In this document: positions 27,223 through 35,054 of the stretch, piece after piece
Layout of the letters: each line of letters opens with the position of its first letter
How positions within the stretch are numbered: the stretch's first letter is position 1
From: Falsirhodobacter algicola
GTDB lineage: Bacteria > Pseudomonadota > Alphaproteobacteria > Rhodobacterales > Rhodobacteraceae
DNA: 64,000 nucleotides
Assembly (NCBI RefSeq): GCF_018279165.1
Contig: NZ_CP047289.1
Location: 1,548,501 to 1,612,500 of the forward strand
Direction: 5' to 3'
Translations under genes and position numbers: made by a program
The notes under the pieces: model-generated
Told to the model about the DNA's origin: nothing
The model's database searches: none
What the model saw: only the letters and a program-made list of their open reading frames with translations

Positions 27223-28086
27223 TCATCGCAGGAACCCCGCTGCCTTGGCTTCTTCCCGCGTGATCAGCCCCCGCTGCACCGCCTGGAATACCCTGGCCTC
27301 CGGCAGGTGCCGGTACATCCAGTCCTTCCGCTCGCGGATCGCTTTGGCTGCGTCGCTGAGCTGCCTCTCGGCGATCTCTTGCGGCCTGTGCGCCTCGGCC
27401 CGGGCCGCCTCGACGAAGGGCCGCCATTTCCCCAGCCTGAACCAGTTGTCCGAGAAGCTGACCTTCGATCGGGTGTGCCCCGCCGAGTGCAGGGCGTAGG
27501 CCTTCACCGCCGTCAGCAGCTCGGCCGCCGTCGCCTCGGACAGCGCATCCCTGGCCAGCCTGAGCGAGGTCGGCCGGTCCCGTCGCCGGTCCTCGGGGTA
27601 GGCATCCCAGATCTTGCCCAAATCCTCCTCCCCCGGCTCCTGCGCGCGCGTAGGAGGTTTAGGGGTTGTTTTAGGATTGTTTGGGGTCCCCTGAGGACCC
27701 CGTACCCCGTCCTCAGGGGACCCGGTACCGGGGTCAGGACGCACCCCGTCCTCTGAGGACCCCGTCTGTGCGGGGGGCCTTGCCGGGGCACCAATCAACT
27801 CCAACTGCGCCACGACATCCATGTCGATCCGGTAGACGACGGTGAAGCCGTTCTTGCAGGGCCGTTGCTGTCCGGTCTGGACCAGGATGCCTTCGCGGAG
27901 GAACTCCGAGATGGTCCGCTTGACGCTGGTCTCACTCAGCTCCGTGTGGCGCTGGACGAACCCCTTGGAGCACCAGATGCCGGAGCCGTCATCGCTGGCC
28001 TTGTTGGCCAGGAACATGATGATCTGCTTGCGGACGGCACTGCCGAAACGGCGCTCATGGCAATGGGCCTCTACGACGTAGCTCAT
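27223..28086 (-). CDS. Rep-like winged-helix protein of the element
   Basis: This 287-aa protein has an N-terminal winged helix (about 15-95; SAVRKQIIMFLANKA, CSKGFVQRHTELSETSVKRTISEFLREGIL) like plasmid RepA/DnaD-type initiators and phage replication proteins. A low-complexity linker (about 105-155) with SEDGVRPDPGTGSPEDGVRG is followed by a helical C-terminal domain (LGKIWDAYPEDRRRDRP...). It lies directly upstream of the mobilization genes and next to attR. A transcription regulator is the alternative, but the DnaD-like C-terminus favours replication. Confidence 0.65.
   Translation of the reverse strand: MSYVVEAHCHERRFGSAVRKQIIMFLANKASDDGSGIWCSKGFVQRHTELSETSVKRTISEFLREGILVQTGQQRPCKNGFTVVYRIDMDVVAQLELIGAPARPPAQTGSSEDGVRPDPGTGSPEDGVRGPQGTPNNPKTTPKPPTRAQEPGEEDLGKIWDAYPEDRRRDRPTSLRLARDALSEATAAELLTAVKAYALHSAGHTRSKVSFSDNWFRLGKWRPFVEAARAEAHRPQEIAERQLSDAAKAIRERKDWMYRHLPEARVFQAVQRGLITREEAKAAGFLR
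27684..27723. repeat. 15-bp perfect inverted repeat inside the Rep-like gene
   Basis: GGGTCCCCTGAGGAC (27684-27698) and GTCCTCAGGGGACCC (27709-27723) are perfect complements with a 10-nt loop. A further GTCCTC-T-GAGGAC palindrome follows at 27748-27760. They encode the SEDGV-rich linker. Confidence 0.8.
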
Positions 28087-28312
28087 GACCGGTCCTCCGT
28101 GAAGCTTGCGCCAGTGGCGGAGGGGGCGTAGGCTGTTGGTGTCGAAAGACTTTCTTTGTTGTCGGGTGGAGTGCCAGCTCCCCCGGCAATTTTGTTTGGG
28201 GCTCCGGGGGCGTCCGGACGATTCGTCAGGCCCTGAATTTCGTCAACGAAATCAAAGGGGCTGTTCTAGGGGTTCGCCAGTGTAACCCCTTGATTTTCAA
28301 CAATGCGCAGAC
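28087..28312. other. Non-coding region between the Rep-like gene and attR
   Basis: It holds CCCCCGG/CCGGGGG inverted halves (about 28184-28216) and ATTTCG-TCAA-CGAAAT (28237-28252, perfect 6-bp arms). It probably contains the Rep promoter and integrase/Xis arm-binding sites; no gene is seen. Confidence 0.45.
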
Positions 28313-28330
28313 TCCTGCCGGGGTCACCAT
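28313..28330 (+). repeat. attR: 18-bp copy of the tRNA-Arg 3' end
   Basis: This is a perfect copy of 17008-17025. It contains no tRNA body, so the functional tRNA lies on the left side. It marks the right edge of the element. Confidence 0.93.
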
Positions 28331-28345
28331 CGGGATTGGAAGGCG

Positions 28346-29323
28346 TCACGGAACGAAGTAGTTCATTTCCCGAGCGATCTTGAACCGCAGCGTCCTCTTC
28401 AAATTCTCCAGATCGGATGGCCTGTCCGTCTTGTGGATCATGCGGTGGCAGGTCGGGCAGAGGACCATGAAGTCGTCCGGCACCTTATACCGGCGCATCT
28501 CTCCTTCCGCCAATCCATGCAGGGGCACCGCATGATGAACATCTAACGGCACCTCATGCAGGGGCCCTTTGAAGCCATAATCAAGCTTTGGATCAAGACC
28601 GCAACATTCGCAAATCGGGGGCTTTACCTTGAGTACATCTTTTCTCACTTTGCCCGACCGCTCGATGCGCTGAGACAGAATGTATCGCCGCGTTTCCTCG
28701 ATCGTCTTTCCATTCGCTTCTTCCTGCATCACCTCACTCGGCGTTGTGCCGCCGCGATTGATAAGCATTTGATAGGCACGAAGCATCAGGTGCAAATCGT
28801 CTGAAAGCTCCTGATCGGTAAATGCGCCCGCCTGATACACCTTTCCGAAAGCATGCCCTGCCTCATACCCGGCGGGGAGGCTTGCGGTCGATCCAAGGTC
28901 GATAGCGGCTTCGGAGAAGCGGCTTGCAAACTCAGGAACGCGATCTGCCATATCACGCGCCCGGCGTCTCAGAACATCTCGCCCGCGCGTTTGACCGTAG
29001 TCATTATATATCGCAGTCGTGCCTTGATTCATCGAAAGACTGATCGTCTGCTTATCTGGGTTAATGAGATAAACGACGTAGAACCCTTTCGTCGCCGTCT
29101 CGGTGATCAAAGGATCAAAGAACGCGATCCAGGGCACGGCCGCCCACCCCCCTTGCCCCACGCTGGCCCTTACCGTCCCGTCGAAGGGCCAGAGCAACAG
29201 ACGCTTTCGCACCTCGCTGGTAATGTCGCGTCTTACGAAGTTGGCGAACTCCGAATTGGTGAAATTTTTACCACGTTCATAAGTATACTCCGTGGCAAGG
29301 CGCGAGAGATATTCGGCGAGCAT
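28346..29323 (-). CDS. McrB-N (DUF3578)-HNH endonuclease, modification-dependent restriction type
   Basis: This is a 325-aa protein. The N-terminal DUF3578/MrcB domain (about 30-190) is marked by GQGGWAAVPWIAFFDPLI and GFYVVYLINPDKQTISLSMNQG, a module that reads modified bases in McrB-related systems. The C-terminal HNH domain has CECCG, DVHHAVPLHGL and CPTCHRMIH, with four zinc-type cysteines. ATG 29323 has AGGGGG upstream. It is a stand-alone reader-plus-nuclease. It ends 16 bp beyond attR, outside the mapped element, and is less GC-rich than the core genes. Confidence 0.85.
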   Translation of the reverse strand: MLAEYLSRLATEYTYERGKNFTNSEFANFVRRDITSEVRKRLLLWPFDGTVRASVGQGGWAAVPWIAFFDPLITETATKGFYVVYLINPDKQTISLSMNQGTTAIYNDYGQTRGRDVLRRRARDMADRVPEFASRFSEAAIDLGSTASLPAGYEAGHAFGKVYQAGAFTDQELSDDLHLMLRAYQMLINRGGTTPSEVMQEEANGKTIEETRRYILSQRIERSGKVRKDVLKVKPPICECCGLDPKLDYGFKGPLHEVPLDVHHAVPLHGLAEGEMRRYKVPDDFMVLCPTCHRMIHKTDRPSDLENLKRTLRFKIAREMNYFVP

Positions 29324-29401
29324 GATCACCCCCTGCTGATCGGCGCGCGGGCCGGACCGAAGCACCGCCATGCGAGAACGCGAAGCGGTGCCGTTTGCGC
29401 A

Positions 29402-30127
29402 TCAGCCGCCGAAGCGTTCCTGGAAATCGCGGATGCGGGCGGCGTTGACGCCGAGATCGCTGCGGCCGATGCGGGATACGCTGCGCATGTCGACGCGGCT
29501 GCCCCCCGCGGTGCCCGACACGACGACCACGATATCGTCGGCGAAATGGAACACCGCGGTATGGGCCGTCGCCTCGAAGCGGTGGCGGGCGGGGTCCGAT
29601 CCGACGATGTCCCAGCCCATCTCTCCGGCGACGGCCAGCGCGCGCTCATAGGCGGCGTCGACGGGCATGTCGGTTTCCAGCGGGGCGATGTCGGGATAGG
29701 CGGTGGCCTGCGCCGCGGCCAGTTCCGGCCCGCCATAGGTCAGGGTGTTGCTCGCGCCCTTGCGGCTGTCGTCCAAAAGCTCGAAGGCGGGCGGGTTGGC
29801 GGTATCGGTGGTGATGTCGTGGATCGGCGCCGCGCGCTGCGGCGGATTGATCTTGGCGATGATCGTCGGGGTCAGGATGGCCAGGCCCACGATCATGGCG
29901 ACGCCGCCCGCCACCATGCCGCCCGTCTCGTGGCGGGAGATGTGGACGATCAGCGCCAGAAGCCCGATCGCCGCGACGATCGCGCCCAGCGGCGTCATGT
30001 AGGTCCGGTAGAAGCCGAAGCCGGTGATGGGCTGCCACAGCCCGAAGCGCGCGCCGAAGAGCATCAGCGCCACGGCGATCACGCCGAGCACGGCGACGAT
30101 CATTGCAAGAGTTCCGGTATATCTCAT
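29402..30127 (-). CDS. DUF1499 domain membrane protein
   Basis: This 241-aa protein has three or four TM segments in the first 95 residues (TLAMIVAVLGVIAVALMLFG, GAIVAAIGLLALIVHI, GGVAMIVGLAILTPTI). A soluble DUF1499 domain of about 120-241 follows (HDITTDTANPPAFELLDD, YPDIAPLETDMPVDAAYERAL, RVDMRSVSRIGRSDLGVNAARI). ATG 30127 is chosen over an upstream frame start with no ribosome-binding site. The domain's function is unknown. It is the last gene of the minus-strand run before the island region. Confidence 0.88.
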   Translation of the reverse strand: MRYTGTLAMIVAVLGVIAVALMLFGARFGLWQPITGFGFYRTYMTPLGAIVAAIGLLALIVHISRHETGGMVAGGVAMIVGLAILTPTIIAKINPPQRAAPIHDITTDTANPPAFELLDDSRKGASNTLTYGGPELAAAQATAYPDIAPLETDMPVDAAYERALAVAGEMGWDIVGSDPARHRFEATAHTAVFHFADDIVVVVSGTAGGSRVDMRSVSRIGRSDLGVNAARIRDFQERFGG

Positions 30128-30212
30128 CAGGTCGGGGCCTTTCACCTGCCTCAAGACGAACCGTTCGGCCCGCCGCGTTCCACGCAAGGATAGAGATGAT
30201 CCGTTTTCGCCG

Positions 30213-30246
30213 CCGCGCCAAGCCCCCCCCGGGGGGCAAGGCGCGG
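30213..30246 (-). terminator. Strong GC hairpin after the M20 gene
   Basis: Outer arms CCGCGCC/GGCGCGG and an inner GCCCCCC/GGGGGGC stem form a nearly continuous hairpin 9 bases past the 30255 stop on the minus strand. It separates the peptide operon from the DUF1499 gene. Confidence 0.65.
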
Positions 30247-30254
30247 GGCGCCGC

Positions 30255-31496
30255 TCAGGCCCCCTCGCCCTCTGCGCCGCAGATTTCGAGGATCGTCAGC
30301 ATGTAGACCTTGATCATGTCGATATAGTCCACGATGTCCACACGCTCGTCCGGCATGGTGTTGTAGCGCCCGCCGCAGCCGCAGACGATGCCCTCCATCC
30401 CGCCCAGTTCGTAAAGATGGCCCGCATCGCTGCCGTAGAAGCGCGTGGGGGTGATGGCGCCGGTCGGCTGCTCCTCTGCGCGCACGGCGCGATAGGCGGT
30501 GTTGATCGCGGTGACGATGGCGCTGTCGCGCTTCACCTCGAAAGGCGGCATCAGCGACAGGCCCTTCTCCTCCATCGTGTCCATGGAGATGAGCTTGGTC
30601 TTCAGCCCCGGAAAACGGGCGCGCAGGGCGGTCAGTTCGGCCTCCATATCGGCCAGAACCCCGTCGCGCGTCTGACCGGGGGCATAGCGGGCCGACCCTT
30701 TCAGCATGCAGAAATCGGCCACCTGCGGCGGGCGCCATTCCTCGAAATCGCGGCCGAGCGCGGCGCGGAAGGTGCCGACATGGCAGCGGTTCACGCCCTC
30801 ATGCTCGGGCCCCGCCGCGCCGGAGAAGGTCATCGCGTTCAGATGGCTCACCAGATCGCAGCCGGCGACCAGCGCGTCCACTGCCTCTTCGCGCTTGGAC
30901 AGATGGCGCGTGTTGCCCGTCAGCTCGATCTGGAACTTCAGCGCCGCCGAATGCATCGTCACCGCCACGAGATCCGAGGGTTCGCAATTGACGAAATAAT
31001 CGGCCTTCAGCCCATCCTTCAGCAGCGCCTCGGTGCCGACGCCGCCCTGCAACTCGCCTACGACATAAGTCAGGATGACATCGCCCTTCAGCCGCACCCC
31101 GGCATCGATCAGCGTCTTCACCGCGCAGAAATACGCCGCATCCGACGCTTTCATGTTCGACACGCCGATGCCGTAGATGAACCGGTCATCCACCAGCCCG
31201 CCCCAAGGATCGACGGTCCAGCCTTCGGTCACCGGATTGGTGTCCAGATGGCCGTTGAAGATCAGGCTCCGGCCTCCGCCGCTGCCGCGCAGCGTGCCGA
31301 CACCGTTGCAGCGCCCCTTTTCGCCAAAGCCGCGCACCTCGGCCTCAAGGCCGATCGCCGCCATCTCCTCCACCATGCGGCGAACGAGGATCGTCTCGCC
31401 CTCCGTCTCGGAATAGGTCTTGTGGCGCACCATCATCGACACGAAGTCGAGGCAGGCTTTCTCATCCACGCTATCGAGCAGCGCCTTGCGGTCCAT
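30255..31496 (-). CDS. M20-family hydrolase with altered metal-site motifs
   Basis: This 413-aa protein has ArgE/DapE-type M20 architecture and follows the ABC ATPase gene. FNGHLDTNP keeps the His-x-Asp ligand pair, but the usual bridging Asp in G-x-G-x-x-D-M-K is Asn (GIGVSNMKA). The usual Glu-Glu pair is Glu-Leu (VVGELQGG), and the C-terminal His region reads NTMPDERVD. EPSD and the dimerization domain (about 185-300) are present. It may be a divergent deacylase/carboxypeptidase subfamily with a one-metal site, or a binding protein. ATG 31496 has GAGG upstream. Confidence 0.85.
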   Translation of the reverse strand: MDRKALLDSVDEKACLDFVSMMVRHKTYSETEGETILVRRMVEEMAAIGLEAEVRGFGEKGRCNGVGTLRGSGGGRSLIFNGHLDTNPVTEGWTVDPWGGLVDDRFIYGIGVSNMKASDAAYFCAVKTLIDAGVRLKGDVILTYVVGELQGGVGTEALLKDGLKADYFVNCEPSDLVAVTMHSAALKFQIELTGNTRHLSKREEAVDALVAGCDLVSHLNAMTFSGAAGPEHEGVNRCHVGTFRAALGRDFEEWRPPQVADFCMLKGSARYAPGQTRDGVLADMEAELTALRARFPGLKTKLISMDTMEEKGLSLMPPFEVKRDSAIVTAINTAYRAVRAEEQPTGAITPTRFYGSDAGHLYELGGMEGIVCGCGGRYNTMPDERVDIVDYIDMIKVYMLTILEICGAEGEGA

Positions 31497-31537
31497 CTGG
31501 GTCGTCCTCTGGGTCGTTGTTCGGGGGATCGTGACTC

Positions 31538-33184
31538 TCACGCCGATTGGAGCGAAGCCGGGGGCGTCACCGCCGCCAGCAATTCACGGGTGTAGGGGGC
31601 GCGGTCCGGGTCGGCGATACGCTCCACCGGCGCGACCTCGACCAGATCGCCGCGATACATCACCGCGATGCGGTGGGCGATCTGGCGGATCAGGTTGATG
31701 TCATGGGTGATGAAGACGCAGGCCGTCCCCGTCGCTTCGTGCAGGTCCATCAGCAATTCGATCACCGACGCCTGCACCGAGACGTCGAGCGCCGATGTCA
31801 CCTCGTCGCAGATCACGAGGCGCGGGCGCGACAGGAAGGCGCGGGCGATGGCGATGCGCTGCTTTTCGCCCCCCGAAAGCTGGTGGGGGAAGCGGTCGAT
31901 ATACGATGTCGGCAGACGGACGCGCTCCAACATCGCCTCGATCTGGGCGCGGGCGGGGGTGCGGCCCTCGCCGTAAAGGCGCACGGGGCGGCCGAGGATC
32001 TCGGATATGCGCTGGCGCGGGTTCAGCGAGGCGTCGGGATGCTGGAAGATGATCTGCACATCGCGGCGATAGGTGCGCCCCATGTCGGACGGCCCGCGGA
32101 TCGGGCGCCCGTCGAAGGTGAACTGGCCGGTGAAGGGGTTGAGGCCCGTCATCGCCTTGGCCAGCGTCGATTTGCCCGACCCGCTTTCGCCCACGATGCC
32201 GAGGATTTCTCCGGGGCGGATGTCCAGGCGGACATCGCGCGATCCGATGACGGGGGTGTAGGGCCGGCGCAGCAGCGTCGACAGAAGCGGACGGCGCCCA
32301 TAGGTGACGCCGACGCCCTGCACCTGCACCAGCGGCGCGGCGGCGGGATCGGGATCGCGGCGCACCAGCCGGCGTTCGGGCACCGGAACGGCGCGGATCA
32401 GGCCCTGCGTGTAGGGATGCTGCGGCGCACGGAACAGGGCCGCGGTCGGCCCCTCCTCCACGATGCGGCCCTTTTCCAGCACCGCCACACGGTCGGCCGT
32501 GCGCGCCACCAGCGCCAGATCGTGCGAGATATAGAGCGAGGCGACCCCGGTTTCGGCCTGCAGATCGCGGAAGAGATCGAGGATCTGACGCGCGGTGATC
32601 ACATCCAGCGCGGTCGTCGGTTCATCGAACAGGATCAGTTCGGGATTGCAGGCGAAGGCGGTGGCGATTACCACGCGCTGCTTCTCGCCGCCCGACACTT
32701 CGTGCGGCAGGCGGTGCATCATCTGCGCCGGGGTCTTCAGGCCGACGCGGGCCAGACGGTCGGCCCCTTCGGCCCAAGCCTGCGCACGGTTCAGCCCCCG
32801 GTGGCGCATCAGCACCTCGGCCAGTTGCTCGCCCAAGGTCAGCGTCGGGTTCAGCGAGGTCGCCGGGTCCTGAAACACCATCGCGATCCGGCGGCCCCGG
32901 ATGTCGGACATGGCGCGGGCGGATTGGGCGCGCAGATCGGTGCGGCCCAGATGCAGCCCGCCCCCCGCCTCCTGCGCGTTGCCGGGCAGATGGCGCATGA
33001 TCGCCGACGCCATGGAGCTTTTGCCCGAGCCGCTTTCCCCGACGAGGCCGAGGATCTCCCCCCGCCCGATCGCCAGCGACACGCCCTTCAGCACATCGAG
33101 CGTTCCGCCCGGCACGCGGTAGGACAGCGAATAATCCGTCACGCGCAGCACGGGCGCCGGATCTGCGGCGGTGGGTCCGGTCAT
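31538..33184 (-). CDS. Peptide-type ABC transporter, fused double ATPase (DppD-DppF)
   Basis: This 548-aa protein carries two complete ABC domains and powers the DppBC-like permease pair. Domain 1 has Walker A GESGSGKSS and signature SGGEKQRVV. Domain 2 has GESGSGKST and LSGGEKQRIAIARA, and ends with the oligopeptide/dipeptide C-terminal region. ATG 33184 has GAGG six bases upstream; ATG 33196 overlaps the permease stop and is an alternative. The operon context with two M20 hydrolases suggests the import of peptides, N-acyl amino acids or similar. Confidence 0.93.
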   Translation of the reverse strand: MTGPTAADPAPVLRVTDYSLSYRVPGGTLDVLKGVSLAIGRGEILGLVGESGSGKSSMASAIMRHLPGNAQEAGGGLHLGRTDLRAQSARAMSDIRGRRIAMVFQDPATSLNPTLTLGEQLAEVLMRHRGLNRAQAWAEGADRLARVGLKTPAQMMHRLPHEVSGGEKQRVVIATAFACNPELILFDEPTTALDVITARQILDLFRDLQAETGVASLYISHDLALVARTADRVAVLEKGRIVEEGPTAALFRAPQHPYTQGLIRAVPVPERRLVRRDPDPAAAPLVQVQGVGVTYGRRPLLSTLLRRPYTPVIGSRDVRLDIRPGEILGIVGESGSGKSTLAKAMTGLNPFTGQFTFDGRPIRGPSDMGRTYRRDVQIIFQHPDASLNPRQRISEILGRPVRLYGEGRTPARAQIEAMLERVRLPTSYIDRFPHQLSGGEKQRIAIARAFLSRPRLVICDEVTSALDVSVQASVIELLMDLHEATGTACVFITHDINLIRQIAHRIAVMYRGDLVEVAPVERIADPDRAPYTRELLAAVTPPASLQSA

Positions 33185-33192
33185 GGCGGGCC

Positions 33193-34017
33193 TCATGTCT
33201 TGGGGTTCAGGGCGTCGCGCAGACCGTCGCCCAGCAGGTTGAAGCCGATCGCGGTCAGCGCGATCGCGGCGCTCGGGCAGATGAGGATCCAGGCAGAGCG
33301 GTGCAGATACTGCCGCGCCTCCGACACCATCAGCCCCCATTCCGCCGCCGGCGGCTGCGCGCCGAGGCCGAGGAAGGACAGCGTGGCGAACAGCATCACG
33401 GCGAAGGCGACGCGGATCGTCATCTCCACCACGATCGGGGCCACGACGTTGGGCAGCATCTCGCGCAGGACGATGTAGCCGCTGCTTTCGCCGCGCGCGA
33501 TCGCGGCGCTGACGTAATCCTGCTTGCGCACCGTCAGCGCGACGGCCCGCGTGATCCGCGCCATGCCGGGCATGAAGGCCAGCGCCACGGCCAAGAGCGC
33601 GTTCACCTCGCTCGATCCCAGAAGCGACACGACCAGCAGCGCCAGCAGCAGCGAGGGGATCGCCATGACGGCATCCACCGTACGCATGATGAACTCGTCC
33701 CAGCGCCCACCAAGGAAGGCCGACAGCGTGCCCAGCACCGCCCCCAGCAGCGTTCCCAGAAGGGTCGCCAGAACCGCCATCACCACCGTGGCGCGGGCGC
33801 CCGACAGGATACGGCTCAGCGTGTCGCGCCCGAATTGATCGGTGCCAAGCCAGAATTCGGCGCTCGGCGGCTTGTAGCGGGCAAGGGGCGACATCGCCTC
33901 GGGGTCGTGCGGGGCCAGCGAGGCGCCGAAGATCACCGCCAGCAGGATCAGCGCGACGATGATCCCCCCGGCAAGGCCCTGCGGGGTCCGCCCGAGGCGG
34001 CGCAGCAAGTCAGTCAT
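33193..34017 (-). CDS. Peptide-type ABC transporter permease, DppC family
   Basis: This 274-aa inner-membrane permease has about six TM segments and the N-terminal OppC-type region (SPLARYKPPSAEFWLGTDQFGRDTLSRI). The EAA loop is AAIARGESSGYIVLREMLPNVVAPI. ATG 34017 overlaps the dppB stop by 8 bases. Confidence 0.94.
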   Translation of the reverse strand: MTDLLRRLGRTPQGLAGGIIVALILLAVIFGASLAPHDPEAMSPLARYKPPSAEFWLGTDQFGRDTLSRILSGARATVVMAVLATLLGTLLGAVLGTLSAFLGGRWDEFIMRTVDAVMAIPSLLLALLVVSLLGSSEVNALLAVALAFMPGMARITRAVALTVRKQDYVSAAIARGESSGYIVLREMLPNVVAPIVVEMTIRVAFAVMLFATLSFLGLGAQPPAAEWGLMVSEARQYLHRSAWILICPSAAIALTAIGFNLLGDGLRDALNPKT

Positions 34018-34957
34018 ACTGGATCCTCTTGTCGAGCCAGGCATAGAGAAGATCGGCCGCGAAATTCGCGATCGAATAGGTGGCCGCCATGATCAGCACC
34101 CCCGCCTGGATGACCGGCAGATCGCGCGACTGGACCGCCGACATCAGCGAACGGCCGATTCCGGGGATGGAGAAGATCTCCTCCACCACGATCACGCCGC
34201 CCAAGAGATAGCCGACATCCAGCGCCACGATGGTGATCGTCGGCAGCAGCGCATTGCGCAGCCCGTGGCGGATCAACACCCGGCGCGGGCGCAGCCCCTT
34301 CAGCCGCGCGGCGCGGATGTAGTCGGTCTGCAGCACATCCACGAGTTCCGAGCGCACCATCCGCGAGACATGGGCGATCAGGATGAACGACACGACCACC
34401 ACCGGCAGCACCAGATGGCGCAGCCATTCGGCCGGATCCTCGGAAAAGGGCACATAGCCGACGGGGGGCAGAAGCTGCCACCAATCCGCCACCAGCAGCA
34501 CCGCGATCGTGGCGGTCACGAATTCGGGCAGCGAAACCCCGATATAGGAGACGAGGCTGACCGCGAGATCGGCGATCCGCCCCCGCCGCACCGCCGCCAC
34601 GATCCCCATCGGGATCGCCAGCATCAGCATGAAGAGAAGCGTCAGGACCGTCAGCTGCAACGACGTGCCGAGTGCGGACAAAAGCGTCGGACCCACCGGT
34701 TGCCCGGTGCGCAGCGAGGTGCCGAAATCGCCCCGCAGCACGCCGCCGATCCAGTGCAGATACTGCATCCAGATCGGATCGTTCAGCCCCATCTGTGCCC
34801 GCAGCGCCGACAGCGCCTCGGGGGTCGCGTTCTCGCCGAGCATCATCACGGCGGCATCGGCCGGCAGCACCTGCGTGATGCCGAACACGAGAAGGGAGAC
34901 GATGATCAGCGTGTAGCAGATCAGTCCCAGACGTTTGAGAAGGTAGCTCGCCGACAC
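34010..34957 (-). CDS. Peptide-type ABC transporter permease, DppB family
   Basis: This 315-aa permease starts with GTG (MSASYLLKRLGLICYTLII). Six TM segments are visible; the EAA loop is AARLKGLRPRRVLIRHGLRNALLPTI, and FSIPGIGRSL is a typical DppB C-terminal motif. It is separated from dppA by 97 bp holding a strong hairpin. Confidence 0.95.
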   Translation of the reverse strand: MSASYLLKRLGLICYTLIIVSLLVFGITQVLPADAAVMMLGENATPEALSALRAQMGLNDPIWMQYLHWIGGVLRGDFGTSLRTGQPVGPTLLSALGTSLQLTVLTLLFMLMLAIPMGIVAAVRRGRIADLAVSLVSYIGVSLPEFVTATIAVLLVADWWQLLPPVGYVPFSEDPAEWLRHLVLPVVVVSFILIAHVSRMVRSELVDVLQTDYIRAARLKGLRPRRVLIRHGLRNALLPTITIVALDVGYLLGGVIVVEEIFSIPGIGRSLMSAVQSRDLPVIQAGVLIMAATYSIANFAADLLYAWLDKRIQYD

Positions 34958-34996
34958 GGTGGCGGGATCCTTGTGTCTGTGCCGACCGCCCGGATG

Positions 34997-35045
34997 GGGC
35001 CGCCGGGGAACGGAGGGCGGCCCGGCCCGCGCGATGCGGGCCGGG
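34997..35045 (-). terminator. Two alternative GC hairpins between dppA and dppB
   Basis: CCCGGCCCGC/GCGGGCCGGG (35021-35045, perfect 10 bp, loop GCGAT) and GGGCCGCC/GGCGGCCC (34997-35023) share three bases and exclude each other. Placed after a binding-protein gene, such stems usually stop or protect part of the transcripts and lower permease expression. Confidence 0.7.
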
Positions 35046-35054
35046 ACGGTCGGA

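Larger units (their letters stand above)
17008..28330. mobile_element. Integrative and mobilizable element in tRNA-Arg(CCT)
   Basis: The segment is about 11.3 kb and is flanked by an 18-bp perfect direct repeat identical to the tRNA 3' end including CCA. A tyrosine integrase starts the element 10 bp from the tRNA and points towards it. An excisionase-like gene, a divergent XRE regulator, a MobV relaxase, a candidate oriT and a Rep-like protein are present, but no type IV secretion genes, so it should need a helper for transfer. Cargo includes a DUF262/DUF1524 restriction protein of visibly lower GC and several unknown ORFs. A decayed second recombinase shows an older layer inside. Confidence 0.93.

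Noticed and set aside
17008-28330. Prophage or full conjugative element
   Set aside because: No capsid, tail, terminase, lysis or type IV secretion genes are visible; MobV and Rep-like genes fit a mobilizable element better.
28853-30193. Plus-strand frame of over 440 codons opposite the HNH and DUF1499 genes
   Set aside because: It crosses two real genes, has low-complexity His/Gly/Arg-rich content and no ribosome-binding site.
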